A stretch of DNA of 19,443 bases, taken from CBDUQI01 sp965369325. Its GTDB lineage: Bacteria > Pseudomonadota > Gammaproteobacteria > Steroidobacterales > JBCBZW01. The notes under the pieces were generated by a model, which saw nothing but the letters and a program-made list of their open reading frames with translations, ran no database searches and was not told where the DNA came from. Numbering within the stretch: the stretch's first letter is position 1; each line of letters opens with the position of its first letter. Below, in pieces: positions 1 to 6,504 of the stretch. Location: positions 1-19,443 of the forward strand of contig CBDUQI010000105.1 in the NCBI GenBank assembly GCA_965369325.1. The letters run 5' to 3'. The translations under genes were made by a program, and so were the position numbers.

Positions 1-537
1 GTTGTCTGGCCAGACTACTCTCAGGCGCTGGACTACGAATTGGAACTTGGCGCAGTGCTCGCCCAGCCACTCTACAACGCAACGCCGGAGGAGGCGGTCG
101 CGGCGATCGGTGGTTTCGTCGTGCTAAATGACTTTAGCGCACGAGATGTACAAAAAAACGAGATGAAAAGCGGCTTCGGACCGCAGAAGGCCAAGCATTT
201 CTTCTCTACGATGTCTTCAACATTAGTCACGGCGGATGAAATCCTTCCCCAGATCAACGCGCTTACGGGAAGCGTCTCAATCAATAACGAGACCGTTTCA
301 CGCTGCGACACGAGCGGTATGTACCACAGCCTAGGCGAGGCCATTGCGTTTGCTTCCAGGAGCGAATGCCTGCATCCGGGCGAACTATTCGGCAGTGGCA
401 CACTGCCTGGGGGTTCGGGCATGGAGTCCGGCAATTGGTTACGTTCAGGCGACACGCTCACACTCAAAATTGATCAAATCGGTGAGCTAACAAACACTGT
501 TCACAAACCACAAAAAACGGGGAGTCGAATTTTGTGA
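1..537 (+). CDS. Fumarylacetoacetate hydrolase (FAH) family protein, C-terminal part
   Basis: The reading frame is open from base 1, so the N-terminus lies outside the window and the TTG at 40 is internal. Codons before it read VVWPDYSQALDYE, running into LELGAVL. This matches the metal-binding DYE-x-E-L strand of the FAH fold. It continues with GFVVLNDFSARDVQ, another hallmark block, and a C-terminal barrel segment with LHPGELFGSGTLPGGSG followed by LRSGDTLTLKID, typical of the end of the domain. Family members are Mg2+-dependent hydrolases, decarboxylases or isomerases that act on beta-diketo acids in aromatic or amino acid catabolism. The exact substrate cannot be told. FSTMSS in the middle of the domain suggests the larger fumarylacetoacetase-like subgroup rather than short 2-keto-pentenoate hydratases, but this is weak. 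The stop is TGA at 535. The gene-fragment graveyard follows directly. Confidence 0.88.
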   Translation, partial: VVWPDYSQALDYELELGAVLAQPLYNATPEEAVAAIGGFVVLNDFSARDVQKNEMKSGFGPQKAKHFFSTMSSTLVTADEILPQINALTGSVSINNETVSRCDTSGMYHSLGEAIAFASRSECLHPGELFGSGTLPGGSGMESGNWLRSGDTLTLKIDQIGELTNTVHKPQKTGSRIL

Positions 538-654
538 TGCGAAATAGCAAGCGCATACGGGTGTGCGATGCATGAACACCTGTCTGTGCGGGTTGTTTCC
601 ACGTTGGCTCGACTTGTTTCGCGCTGGGTTCAGCCAGCATCGTGGATCTTCCCC

Positions 655-732
655 ATGATTGCTGGCCTTAATCACATAACGCTGGCGGTAACCGATCTTC
701 AGACATCGCTTGATTTCTATCGCCTTCAATGA
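655..732 (+). pseudogene. VOC/glyoxalase (FosA-like) N-terminal stub
   Basis: An ATG at 655 opens a 25-codon frame beginning MIAGLNHITLAV and continuing TDLQTSLDFYR before a TGA at 730. This is the first beta strand and helix of vicinal-oxygen-chelate proteins. The pattern GLNHITLAVxDLxxSLxFY is characteristic of FosA-type glutathione transferases and related dioxygenases, and the His is normally a metal ligand. A whole VOC protein has about 120-140 residues, so more than 80% is missing. The break falls right after FYR, where DLLG normally follows. There is no Shine-Dalgarno sequence before the ATG. The stub is non-functional as it stands. FosA versus another VOC member cannot be decided from so few residues. 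Confidence 0.72.
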
Positions 733-796
733 AGATCATGCTCATGGCGTAAGAAACCTGATCGCTAACCCGGATCTTCTTTCTTCCATCAGATGA
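725..796 (+). pseudogene. Unidentified C-terminal gene tail fused to the VOC stub
   Basis: Right after the point where the VOC similarity ends, a different frame reads FNEDHAHGVRNLIANPDLL and then SSIR before TGA at 794. The residue composition looks like protein, and the frame has no start of its own. It fits the 3' end of another gene brought next to the VOC stub by a deletion. I do not recognise the family. Being only 23 codons, it may also be a chance open frame. Confidence 0.35.
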
Positions 797-802
797 TCTT
801 TT

Positions 803-997
803 GTGTACGCCGCAACCGCTAGCCACGTCCTGCCCACCAGACTCTTCGATACCGGGGCTATGCGTACCGCCTGCCATTTTGCGACACCCGACGCGAGCGC
901 GGGAATGATTCTTCACTTTCACGGCAACGGGGGCAACAGTGGCGTGCAGAGCGTGCGAAATAGGTCCCACGATTTTCATCTGAGTTCTAGTCGATGA
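803..997 (+). pseudogene. Alpha/beta hydrolase, N-terminal fragment
   Basis: From a GTG at 803, directly after the TGA at 794, a frame of 64 codons contains GMILHFHGNGGN near residues 34-45. This is the strand-beta3 and oxyanion-hole HGNGGN motif of the alpha/beta hydrolase superfamily. The preceding residues (RLFDTGAMRTACHFATPDA) match the usual lead-in strands. Downstream of GGNSG the similarity stops, and the frame runs into RNRSHDFHLSSSR and a stop at 995. The nucleophile elbow (GxSxG), the acid and the catalytic His are all absent. A whole member has 250-320 residues. The fragment is most likely the intact 5' end of a gene whose rest was deleted. It cannot be an active enzyme. Confidence 0.65.
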
Positions 998-1085
998 TTT
1001 CTGCTATCGTCAATGGTTAAAAAAGTATACTGGCAACGTCGGCGCTCAAGACCGCGCTGGCGAGCGAATACATAATCAGGAGCGG

Positions 1086-1607
1086 GTGAGGCTTAGGCGC
1101 GTGAGTTATCTGCAAACTCTGACACGGTACAAGCGCTGGGCAAACGAAGTGCTGTATTCGGCGGTAGTGAATCTTACCGAACAAGAACTGCGGGCACCTC
1201 GCCCAATTGTATTCGGAAGCATCATTCGCACGCTGCACCACACGCTGGCCATGGATCAGGTGTGGCAAGCCCACTTGCAGAACCGCTCACACAAGTTTAC
1301 CTCTCGCAGTCCGCAGGACTGCCCGCCCCTGCAGCAACTGCGCACGGCGCAGCAGGAACTGGACGCGTGGTACGTGGCCTACGCTTGCTCGCTGTCTGAA
1401 TCGGACCAGCACGAGCTCGTTAGCTTTACATTCATTGGCGGCGGCGCTGGCTCTATGAGCCGAGAAGACGTGCTCATCCACGTGACGAATCATGGAACCT
1501 ACCATCGTGGGAACATCACAGGCATGATGTACGAGTGCTCTGTGCAGCCACCTACGACGGACTACACGGTGTTTCTCACAAGCAGCACATCCGACCACGC
1601 GCTATAG
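1086..1607 (+). CDS. DinB family protein (four-helix, putative metal-dependent)
   Basis: This 173-residue protein has the DinB/YfiT-like four-helix-bundle layout. YLQTLTRYKRWANEVLY is helix 1, where the family's YNxWAN signature sits. IRTLHHTLAMDQVW is helix 2 with the first metal-ligand His. LIHVTNHGTYHRGNITGMM is the last helix, with the H-x3-H pair that completes the three-His site. Family members are metal-binding proteins, some of them thiol-dependent transferases (bacillithiol or mycothiol S-transferases). The bacterial set is large and mostly uncharacterised, so the substrate is unknown. Two starts are possible: GTG at 1086 with AGGAG at 1078-1082 very close to it, and GTG at 1101 (VSYLQTL), which fits family length better but has no well-spaced ribosome site. 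The gene stands alone between gene remnants. Confidence 0.82.
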   Translation: MRLRRVSYLQTLTRYKRWANEVLYSAVVNLTEQELRAPRPIVFGSIIRTLHHTLAMDQVWQAHLQNRSHKFTSRSPQDCPPLQQLRTAQQELDAWYVAYACSLSESDQHELVSFTFIGGGAGSMSREDVLIHVTNHGTYHRGNITGMMYECSVQPPTTDYTVFLTSSTSDHAL

Positions 1608-1611
1608 TCGC

Positions 1612-1725
1612 GGGGTACAAACTACGCAGACCGGCGGCGTGTGGACGATCCATGCAACCGCCGCCTTCCTGCAGACCTACCAACAACTCACCCTCTGCGG
1701 CAAGTTGTTGGCAGCTACGGGGTAG
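1612..1725 (+). pseudogene. Possible C-terminal gene remnant
   Basis: Just after the DinB stop, a frame without its own start codon reads TGGVWTIHATAAFLQTYQQL and then TLCGKLLAATG to a TAG at 1723. The composition is protein-like with an amphipathic helix, suggesting the leftover 3' end of a lost gene. I cannot assign a family. Two inverted repeats overlap or adjoin it. Confidence 0.25.
1680..1711. repeat. Inverted repeat, 9-bp arms
   Basis: CCAACAACT at 1680-1688 and AGTTGTTGG at 1703-1711 are perfect complements around a 14-nt loop. There is no T-tract on either side, so this is not a classical intrinsic terminator. It lies between the convergent DinB gene and the small exported-protein gene. 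Confidence 0.5.
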
Positions 1726-1755
1726 ATGGGCGCCAGCATCCGTGCAGCGCCCATC
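1725..1755. repeat. Inverted repeat, 9-bp G+C-rich arms, at the end of the 1754-2155 gene
   Basis: GATGGGCGC at 1725-1733 and GCGCCCATC at 1747-1755 pair perfectly around a 13-nt loop. The right arm touches the stop codon of the minus-strand gene (1754-1756). The position between convergent genes suggests a transcript-end or processing hairpin, but there is no U-tract. Confidence 0.5.
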
Positions 1756-2155
1756 ACCGCTCTGCTGAACTTCCTGGTGTCACCTCGCAGCACCCCCGCG
1801 TGAGAATACGCACTCGCACCGTATTTACGCCGGCGATCCCAAGGCGGCTCCCGCTGGTTTCCATGATGCTGTAGTCATAGAACTGATCACTAATGAATGG
1901 TAGGGCCAGGTAGAAAGCGTCGGCTTGTGACAGGGCCTCATCCAGGGCCTCTTGTAAGTTACCGTTGGGACTAACGCCCAAAAACGCCTTAAGTATCGTC
2001 CCATCGCCGGCTTCGGTCTCTGAGTTGCTGGCATGTACGTCGAGGCTCTGGGCGAATGCTCCCATGGAACATGCCATCGCGAAAGTGAGTATCAGGCGCA
2101 CGAGCGGTGTTGCCCGGGAAGGTGAGGCTGTACGAGTCGGGTTAGTGCCATTCAT
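1754..2155 (-). CDS. Small exported protein of unknown function
   Basis: The ATG at 2155 (reverse strand) is chosen because AAGGAG stands 7 nt upstream. The frame stays open 17 codons further, but without such a site. The 133-residue product has a basic N-terminus and a hydrophobic stretch LVRLILTFAMACSMGAFAQS, a signal peptide with likely cleavage after AFA. The mature part is about 95 residues: a region GNLQEALDEALSQADAFY that should form a helix, then YSIMETSGSRLGIAGVNTV and VRVRILT, which look like beta strands around a Gly turn. The order helix, strand, G-x-A-G turn, strand resembles small dodecin-like or DUF-type alpha/beta modules. I do not claim that homology. It is probably periplasmic, and no catalytic pattern is visible. 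It is divergent from the beta-propeller gene, with 395 bp between the two starts. Confidence 0.7.
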   Translation of the reverse strand: MNGTNPTRTASPSRATPLVRLILTFAMACSMGAFAQSLDVHASNSETEAGDGTILKAFLGVSPNGNLQEALDEALSQADAFYLALPFISDQFYDYSIMETSGSRLGIAGVNTVRVRILTRGCCEVTPGSSAER

Positions 2156-2550
2156 AATTGTGCTCCTTGGGGGTTGCAGGGGCATTCGACGTGATGCCGA
2201 ACGCATCGAAAACGAATCCTATGCTTCAACAGACCGTTTGAATGAGCATTTCTCGGTTAGGAATTGGTAAGGAATGGGCGCAGGCGGCTCAAATCCCTGC
2301 ACTCCAAGCGGTGAACAGCACAGTCCAGAATCGTGCAATCCGCCTGCAGTTCGTTATGATGGGGGGGAAAAGGCACAAACGCGCCATCCCGTGGCACGCG
2401 CCGGTGCAACGCCTAATGCACATGCATTATGGCAAGCGGGACGATCGAGGCTGCGCGTGCCCAAAGAGTGTCCGCACAGACACTACTGGCTAAGTGGAGT
2501 AAATAGATCCGACGCCACCGTATCGGATGCCACCAAGAGGAGCGAATGAA
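2156..2550. other. 395-bp divergent intergenic region
   Basis: No convincing gene is seen on either strand: the open frames here overlap each other and lack start signals and protein-like composition. It should carry the promoters of the 1754-2155 gene (minus) and the beta-propeller gene (plus). Visible landmarks are AAGGAG for the minus gene (2163-2168, reverse strand), the perfect inverted repeat at 2467-2484, and AGAGGAG at 2536-2542 ahead of the plus gene. I could not pick a convincing -35/-10 pair. Confidence 0.6.
2467..2484. promoter_or_regulatory. Perfect inverted repeat, possible operator or leader hairpin
   Basis: AGTGTC (2467-2472) and GACACT (2479-2484) are exact reverse complements with a 6-nt spacer CGCACA. 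The site lies 66 bp before the beta-propeller start codon. This is the size and spacing of a dimeric regulator site, or of a short RNA hairpin in the leader. No repressor gene sits beside it. Confidence 0.4.
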
Positions 2551-4971
2551 ATGCAAGCGAAGAACCATAACAACGCCTGGCACGCGGGCTTGGTTTCGGC
2601 AGTCGCGAGCATTGCGCTGTTGGCCTGCGGCTCGGCGTGGTCGCAGTTTGTTCCGAACGACCAAGTGGTATCACAGGTAGATGGGGATTTGCCACAGCCG
2701 GAGTTTGACCAGGCATCCAGTCGCATCATCTGGCAGGACGCCGCGCGACGGCTCTGGATCGGCGATGTGGATCCCGACACTGGGGACCTGATACCCCTCG
2801 ATGGCCGTGGCTTGCTCATCACTACCGATCTTGCTGGTGTCGGCGCGGTCGGCAGCACGCCACGCTTTACCTACGGCGATGAGAACATACTCATGTTCAC
2901 CGACGAACTCGAGGACGGATCCTTCGCGCTTGGCTCCGCCCGTGAGCTGATGCCCGACGTGTGGACGGTTGAACCGCTGGCCGACGGCGACAACCGCTGG
3001 CGCCCCAACGGCACCCAGCCGGGCTTTTCAGGTACACCGCGTATCGTCTACAACCGCGAGCTGGAGGATGGCACCGTGGTGGTCTCCTGGCGTACGTGGA
3101 ATGATCCGGCGACGGAGCTCATGGCCAATGTCGTCGCCGAGGGCGGCCGGTTTTTAGGCGACGAGGACGCCGTGCTCACCTTGGCGCAGGACCAGAACTC
3201 TGTCACCCAGATACAGTTGATCGACACGAACACCGGCGTGGGCCAACTGATCACCAGCGGTCCGTTCAGCAAGATTAACCCCTTCATTTGGTGGGCACCC
3301 GAAGTGCGCGATTGGGCGTTTGTGGTGATGCTCGATTTCACTCGGCTGCAGGTTTACACCCGTGATGAGCAAGGCGACTGGGGCGGCGGCCCAGTGATCA
3401 ATATCCCAAGCGATAAACCGCTCCTGAGTTCGCCAGAGGCGTTCGTGCATAACGGTCGCTCCTACGCCGCGATTGTCACGGCAGACGAACTTGGCACGGA
3501 TGCCGGCTTTCCAGGCCAGCCGGTCGGCGATTCCGAGGTGTGGATTGCCGCCCTCGATCTGACTTTGCCGATGTTCAGGAGGGTTGATGACCCGAACACC
3601 GGTGCTAACCGTGCCGAGCCGGAGCCGTTCGAAATCACCTCGGACGTTGTGGTGTTTTACACCGAAGTTGTCGAGCCCACCGGCACCCGCCTGGTTCGGC
3701 GGGCCTCCACCGGTCTTGGGCCTACCTGGGGCTACGACAACGACGCCGCGTATGGTGGCCCGTGGGCCGGGCCCTTCCGCGACAGCAAGAACTGTGCGTG
3801 TACGCCGTTCAGCGTGGCAGACACCTTCACCGCCGAGTTCCAGTCCGCACCGCCGGGCTCATCATTCGTCCGTCCCGCCATGGGACCGGACGGCGCTCTG
3901 ATTTACGGTGTTAGCGTACCTGCCATCGGGACCACGTTCTCGGTGACGGTGGATACCAACACCGGCATCGAGACCCGCCGTATCGACGAGCGGGTGGCCG
4001 GCGATCGCCTGGGATCAACCACCGCGCTGGTCGATCCGCTTGGCAGCTACTACTTACCTGCAGACGCCGCCGTGAGCAAGTTTGATCTGAACGGGGAGCG
4101 ACTGTGGCGAACGCCAACCAAAGGGATGGCACGTGGCGCGCAGTTCGCGCCTGACGGCAAGCTGATGTTTTTCACCTGGAACGGCTGGGCGTACGTGGTC
4201 GAACCCAAGGACGGCACGGTGCTACTTGAGCACAACATGACACCCTGGCGCTCTCTAGGAACCGACCCAAGCTGCTTGACTGGAAGCAATGTGGCCGACT
4301 GCGTGTACCTCAACGTGCCAGCGGTGAACCCGAATCTCGGCCTAGTCTACAACACTGCAATCACGGCCGACGGTAACAGCGTACTGCAGGCCCTCCAGTA
4401 CGATGAGCAGACACACGGTCTGCGCAACGTGTGGCGCCTGCGCAGCCCAAAACTCACCGGGCTCGCCAGCACGCCCGTGCTCTCGGATGACTACACGCGT
4501 TTGTACGTGCAGGACGAAAGCGGGCAGTTGATAACTTTCGATGCCCTGACCGGAAAGCTGATCTGGAGCATCGGCCTGGGCTTTGTCTCATCCGACCCTC
4601 CGGTGGTCAATGGCAGCTTCATCCTGCCGGGTGGAACTAACGATGAGTCTGCGGACTACGATTCGATTCGCCTGATTCAGGATTTGGGGGCGAATGGCCT
4701 TTACGTCATGCAGGACCTCCAGTATGTACCCGCCTCCTGGGCTGCCGCCGGGGCGGACAACCGGTTTGTACTGGCGGCGCGCGATGCCACCACCAGCGCG
4801 CTCGTGCTGCTGACTATCGCCCCGGGCGTTGGCATCATCGGCGTGACGCCGTGGGGCGCGGGAGCCGAGCCAACCACGCTTAAAGGCATTGTGATTCGGG
4901 AGGATGGCTGGGTCATCGTCCAGCACTGGGGTAACGAGACGACGGTGACTGGCTTCAGCCCGAATAGCTGA
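2551..4971 (+). CDS. Exported beta-propeller (PQQ-like repeat) protein
   Basis: The ATG at 2551 has AGGAG at 2538-2542, 8 nt upstream. An in-frame ATG at 2527 has no such site and would add eight residues. The product has 806 residues. The N-terminus has a signal peptide with the core LVSAVASIALLACGSAWSQ. LLAC could be a lipobox (lipid-anchored protein) and AWS-Q a signal-peptidase I site; I cannot choose between them. The rest lacks membrane helices and is rich in beta-propeller blades of the form x-FDLNGERLW and ITFDALTGKLIWSIG (about residues 505-680), the PQQ-like/outer-membrane BamB-like repeat. The first half has more degenerate blades (WTVEPLADGDNRW, WIAALDLTLP). The PQQ-dehydrogenase active-site signature is not evident, so a binding or scaffold role is more likely than an alcohol dehydrogenase. 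It is periplasmic or surface-exposed. No partner gene is evident. Confidence 0.75.
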   Translation: MQAKNHNNAWHAGLVSAVASIALLACGSAWSQFVPNDQVVSQVDGDLPQPEFDQASSRIIWQDAARRLWIGDVDPDTGDLIPLDGRGLLITTDLAGVGAVGSTPRFTYGDENILMFTDELEDGSFALGSARELMPDVWTVEPLADGDNRWRPNGTQPGFSGTPRIVYNRELEDGTVVVSWRTWNDPATELMANVVAEGGRFLGDEDAVLTLAQDQNSVTQIQLIDTNTGVGQLITSGPFSKINPFIWWAPEVRDWAFVVMLDFTRLQVYTRDEQGDWGGGPVINIPSDKPLLSSPEAFVHNGRSYAAIVTADELGTDAGFPGQPVGDSEVWIAALDLTLPMFRRVDDPNTGANRAEPEPFEITSDVVVFYTEVVEPTGTRLVRRASTGLGPTWGYDNDAAYGGPWAGPFRDSKNCACTPFSVADTFTAEFQSAPPGSSFVRPAMGPDGALIYGVSVPAIGTTFSVTVDTNTGIETRRIDERVAGDRLGSTTALVDPLGSYYLPADAAVSKFDLNGERLWRTPTKGMARGAQFAPDGKLMFFTWNGWAYVVEPKDGTVLLEHNMTPWRSLGTDPSCLTGSNVADCVYLNVPAVNPNLGLVYNTAITADGNSVLQALQYDEQTHGLRNVWRLRSPKLTGLASTPVLSDDYTRLYVQDESGQLITFDALTGKLIWSIGLGFVSSDPPVVNGSFILPGGTNDESADYDSIRLIQDLGANGLYVMQDLQYVPASWAAAGADNRFVLAARDATTSALVLLTIAPGVGIIGVTPWGAGAEPTTLKGIVIREDGWVIVQHWGNETTVTGFSPNS

Positions 4972-5065
4972 GTCGCAACGTGACAGCGCTCCGCCAAGTC
5001 TTGTGGGCTGAGGTAATCGGAATGCTGGAAGAAGCGTCACGTTTGCCACCTAGAGGTTGGGAGCA

Positions 5066-5344
5066 ATGAGCAGCGACTACTGGTTCTTGTTCACCTTTGG
5101 AACGGTTTTTACGATCAGCGTATCGTTGCTATTCCTTTACACGCTGCACCTTGGGTTGCGGCGTCGACGTTGGTGGCCACTGGTGGTGGTCAGCGTCGTC
5201 TGGCTCATCGCAATGGTGGCCTACTCCGTCTGGGACGGCGCCGAGCGGCGCGATGGCGCACGGCGTCGGGCAGCCGAGCTGTCAGCAAACCTGGCCGACA
5301 CGGATTGGCCCCGTGATCTGTTTTACATTTCCCGCACCTCATAG
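5066..5344 (+). CDS. Small two-helix membrane protein
   Basis: The ATG at 5066 is preferred over an in-frame TTG at 5057 because GAGG (5053-5056) lies 9 nt before it. The 92-residue product starts MSSDYWFLFTF. It has two hydrophobic segments, FGTVFTISVSLLFLYTLHLG and, after RRRRWW, PLVVVSVVWLIAMVAYSVW. A charged tail full of Arg follows (ERRDGARRRAAE). The basic loop between the helices predicts both ends outside and the loop in the cytoplasm. I recognise no family. Its last 22 bp overlap the convergent YCII-family gene. It follows the beta-propeller gene by 94 bp and may be co-transcribed. Confidence 0.55.
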   Translation: MSSDYWFLFTFGTVFTISVSLLFLYTLHLGLRRRRWWPLVVVSVVWLIAMVAYSVWDGAERRDGARRRAAELSANLADTDWPRDLFYISRTS

Positions 5345-5610
5345 ACACGAATGCTTGCGATGTAGGGGTTCTGCGCGGCAATCTTCTCTGCCGCATCCAG
5401 ATCCTCAGCTTCGATAATCGAGCAACCAGTGATCGACTCTATATCCCACGGCAACTCCCGGGTGCCAGAGGCAGACACTTCTCGCCCGCCGTTAAACCCG
5501 AAATTATCCACCGACTTATCGGCGATAGATTCAAACCAAGCACCCCAAGCCTGCATAATCTCCTGCGTCGGTTTTTCAAACCCATAGTGAAGCAACACGA
5601 ATTTCTTCAT
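5323..5610 (-). CDS. YCII-related (DGPF) domain protein
   Basis: The start is ATG at 5610 (reverse strand) with AAGGAG 6 nt upstream (5617-5622). This is a strong site. The 95-residue protein begins MKKFVLLHYGFEKPTQEIM, then QAWGAWFESIADKSVDNFGF. It ends with SIIEAEDLDAAEKIAAQNPY followed by IASIRVYEVREM. This is the ferredoxin-like alpha/beta dimer fold of YCII-like proteins, in which a strand, a W-containing helix and an EA-x-x-A helix alternate. YciI-type proteins are small soluble dimers related to muconolactone isomerase. Most have no known substrate, and some are encoded beside sigma factors. Here the gene is alone, convergent with 5066-5344. Confidence 0.85.
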   Translation of the reverse strand: MKKFVLLHYGFEKPTQEIMQAWGAWFESIADKSVDNFGFNGGREVSASGTRELPWDIESITGCSIIEAEDLDAAEKIAAQNPYIASIRVYEVREM

Positions 5611-5627
5611 CCCAATCTCCTTGGTAA

Positions 5628-5953
5628 TATTGCGTTATCCAATCACAACTTCCCCATCAGTTATACAGTAATCGCCTGGCGCAACCGAGCAAGAGTGACT
5701 CTAATGCGTATTGGGAAATTCATATCTATTCCAAACGGCTGCCTATCGTTGGTCGACACGACCAATGGCAGCACGATATCGAGACGGACATTGAGGTCAT
5801 TAAGAAAGTACCGGAACAAATCGGCACTGAGCCTATGATGCAGATTGCGCCATCACTATCCAAAATGGGTCTATTTCTGTGCCGTCGACGCCAGAGTTGG
5901 AGGTGACGCTCCATGAATGCAGAATCGATGATATTGTCACCTCACACAGATAA
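5628..5953 (+). pseudogene. Frameshifted low-G+C gene remnant, family unknown
   Basis: Two overlapping frames look like one protein split by a frameshift near 5828-5850. The first frame, open from 5628 with no ATG, GTG or TTG, reads NAYWEIHIYSKRLPIVGRHD, then QWQHDIETDIEVIKKVPEQIG. The second begins after a TGA at 5828 and reads DCAITIQNGSISVPSTPELE, then VTLHECRIDDIVTSHR, ending TAA at 5951. Both have balanced, charged, protein-like composition. The joint sequence is about 105 residues long and seems to lack its beginning. G+C counted over 5641-5880 is about 46%, against about 60% in the right half of the window. A programmed frameshift is possible, but no slippery sequence is apparent. I do not recognise the family. 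Confidence 0.45.
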
Positions 5954-5990
5954 CGTTTAGTGCATCACGCCCAGATCGGAGACCTTGCGC

Positions 5991-6461
5991 ATGACTCAAA
6001 CGTCGTTCGAATTTGTACGGGGCCAATGTGAGTGCGGCAAGGTCCGCTATGAGGTTCACGCCCGCGCAAAAGAACTGTATCACTGTCACTGCGCCAGATG
6101 CAGACGACTGCACGGCTGTCTGTTCGCGACGTATGCGTATGTACATCGCGATGATCTGATCATTACCCGTGGCGCAGAGCACACCACCACCTACCAAAGT
6201 CCGGCCGCCACTTGGCATTTTTGCTCAACCTGCGGTTGCCACTTGTTCGCCGAGCACGAGGGCAACCCGGGCGCCATGTGGTATATGCCCGCAACTCTCG
6301 ATGGGGAATCAACCCCGGGGCATCCGCCAAGTAGCGAGAAGCACATTTTTGCTGCGTCCAAATCGCCGATAGAAACGATCACCGGCGACGTGCCTCAGTA
6401 TCCTCAGTACGCACCCGCAGGCATCAGCGTGACGTCAAGAAAATCTCCTGCGCAAACATGA
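5991..6461 (+). CDS. GFA family protein (CENP-V/glutathione-dependent formaldehyde-activating enzyme-like)
   Basis: A 156-residue protein, taking ATG at 5991 rather than TTG at 5985. The GFA zinc-binding pattern is complete. GQCECGKVRYEV carries the C-x-C pair, CHCARCRRLHG the C-x-C-x2-C set, and FCSTCGCHLF the last C-x2-C. These Cys residues hold the two zinc ions of the Mss4-like fold. The founding member was described as acting on the glutathione adduct of formaldehyde, but most bacterial members have no proven reaction, so no substrate is given. It is cytosolic. GGAG at 5976-5979 is a possible ribosome site, rather far (11 nt). A GNAT gene follows after 43 bp. Confidence 0.9.
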   Translation: MTQTSFEFVRGQCECGKVRYEVHARAKELYHCHCARCRRLHGCLFATYAYVHRDDLIITRGAEHTTTYQSPAATWHFCSTCGCHLFAEHEGNPGAMWYMPATLDGESTPGHPPSSEKHIFAASKSPIETITGDVPQYPQYAPAGISVTSRKSPAQT

Positions 6462-6504
6462 ACACAACCCTGCCCTGCTCACTATCGGGATAGATACTCA
6501 AACC

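Noticed and set aside
668..979. 103-codon frame on the minus strand across the gene-stub region
   Set aside because: It runs through both stubs antisense, has low-complexity basic composition and has no ribosome site. The plus-strand stubs with recognised motifs explain the region better.
2274..2549. Open frames in the divergent intergenic region before the beta-propeller gene
   Set aside because: They overlap in different frames, start without ribosome sites and have no recognisable domain. They look like high-G+C chance frames.
2551..4971. PQQ-dependent alcohol dehydrogenase
   Set aside because: The blades look PQQ-like, but I see no vicinal disulphide, catalytic Asp block or cytochrome motif. 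A non-enzymatic propeller is the safer call.
4588..5049. 153-codon minus-strand frame overlapping the end of the beta-propeller gene
   Set aside because: It is antisense to a well-supported coding frame, Arg-rich, and has no start signal, so it is a shadow frame.
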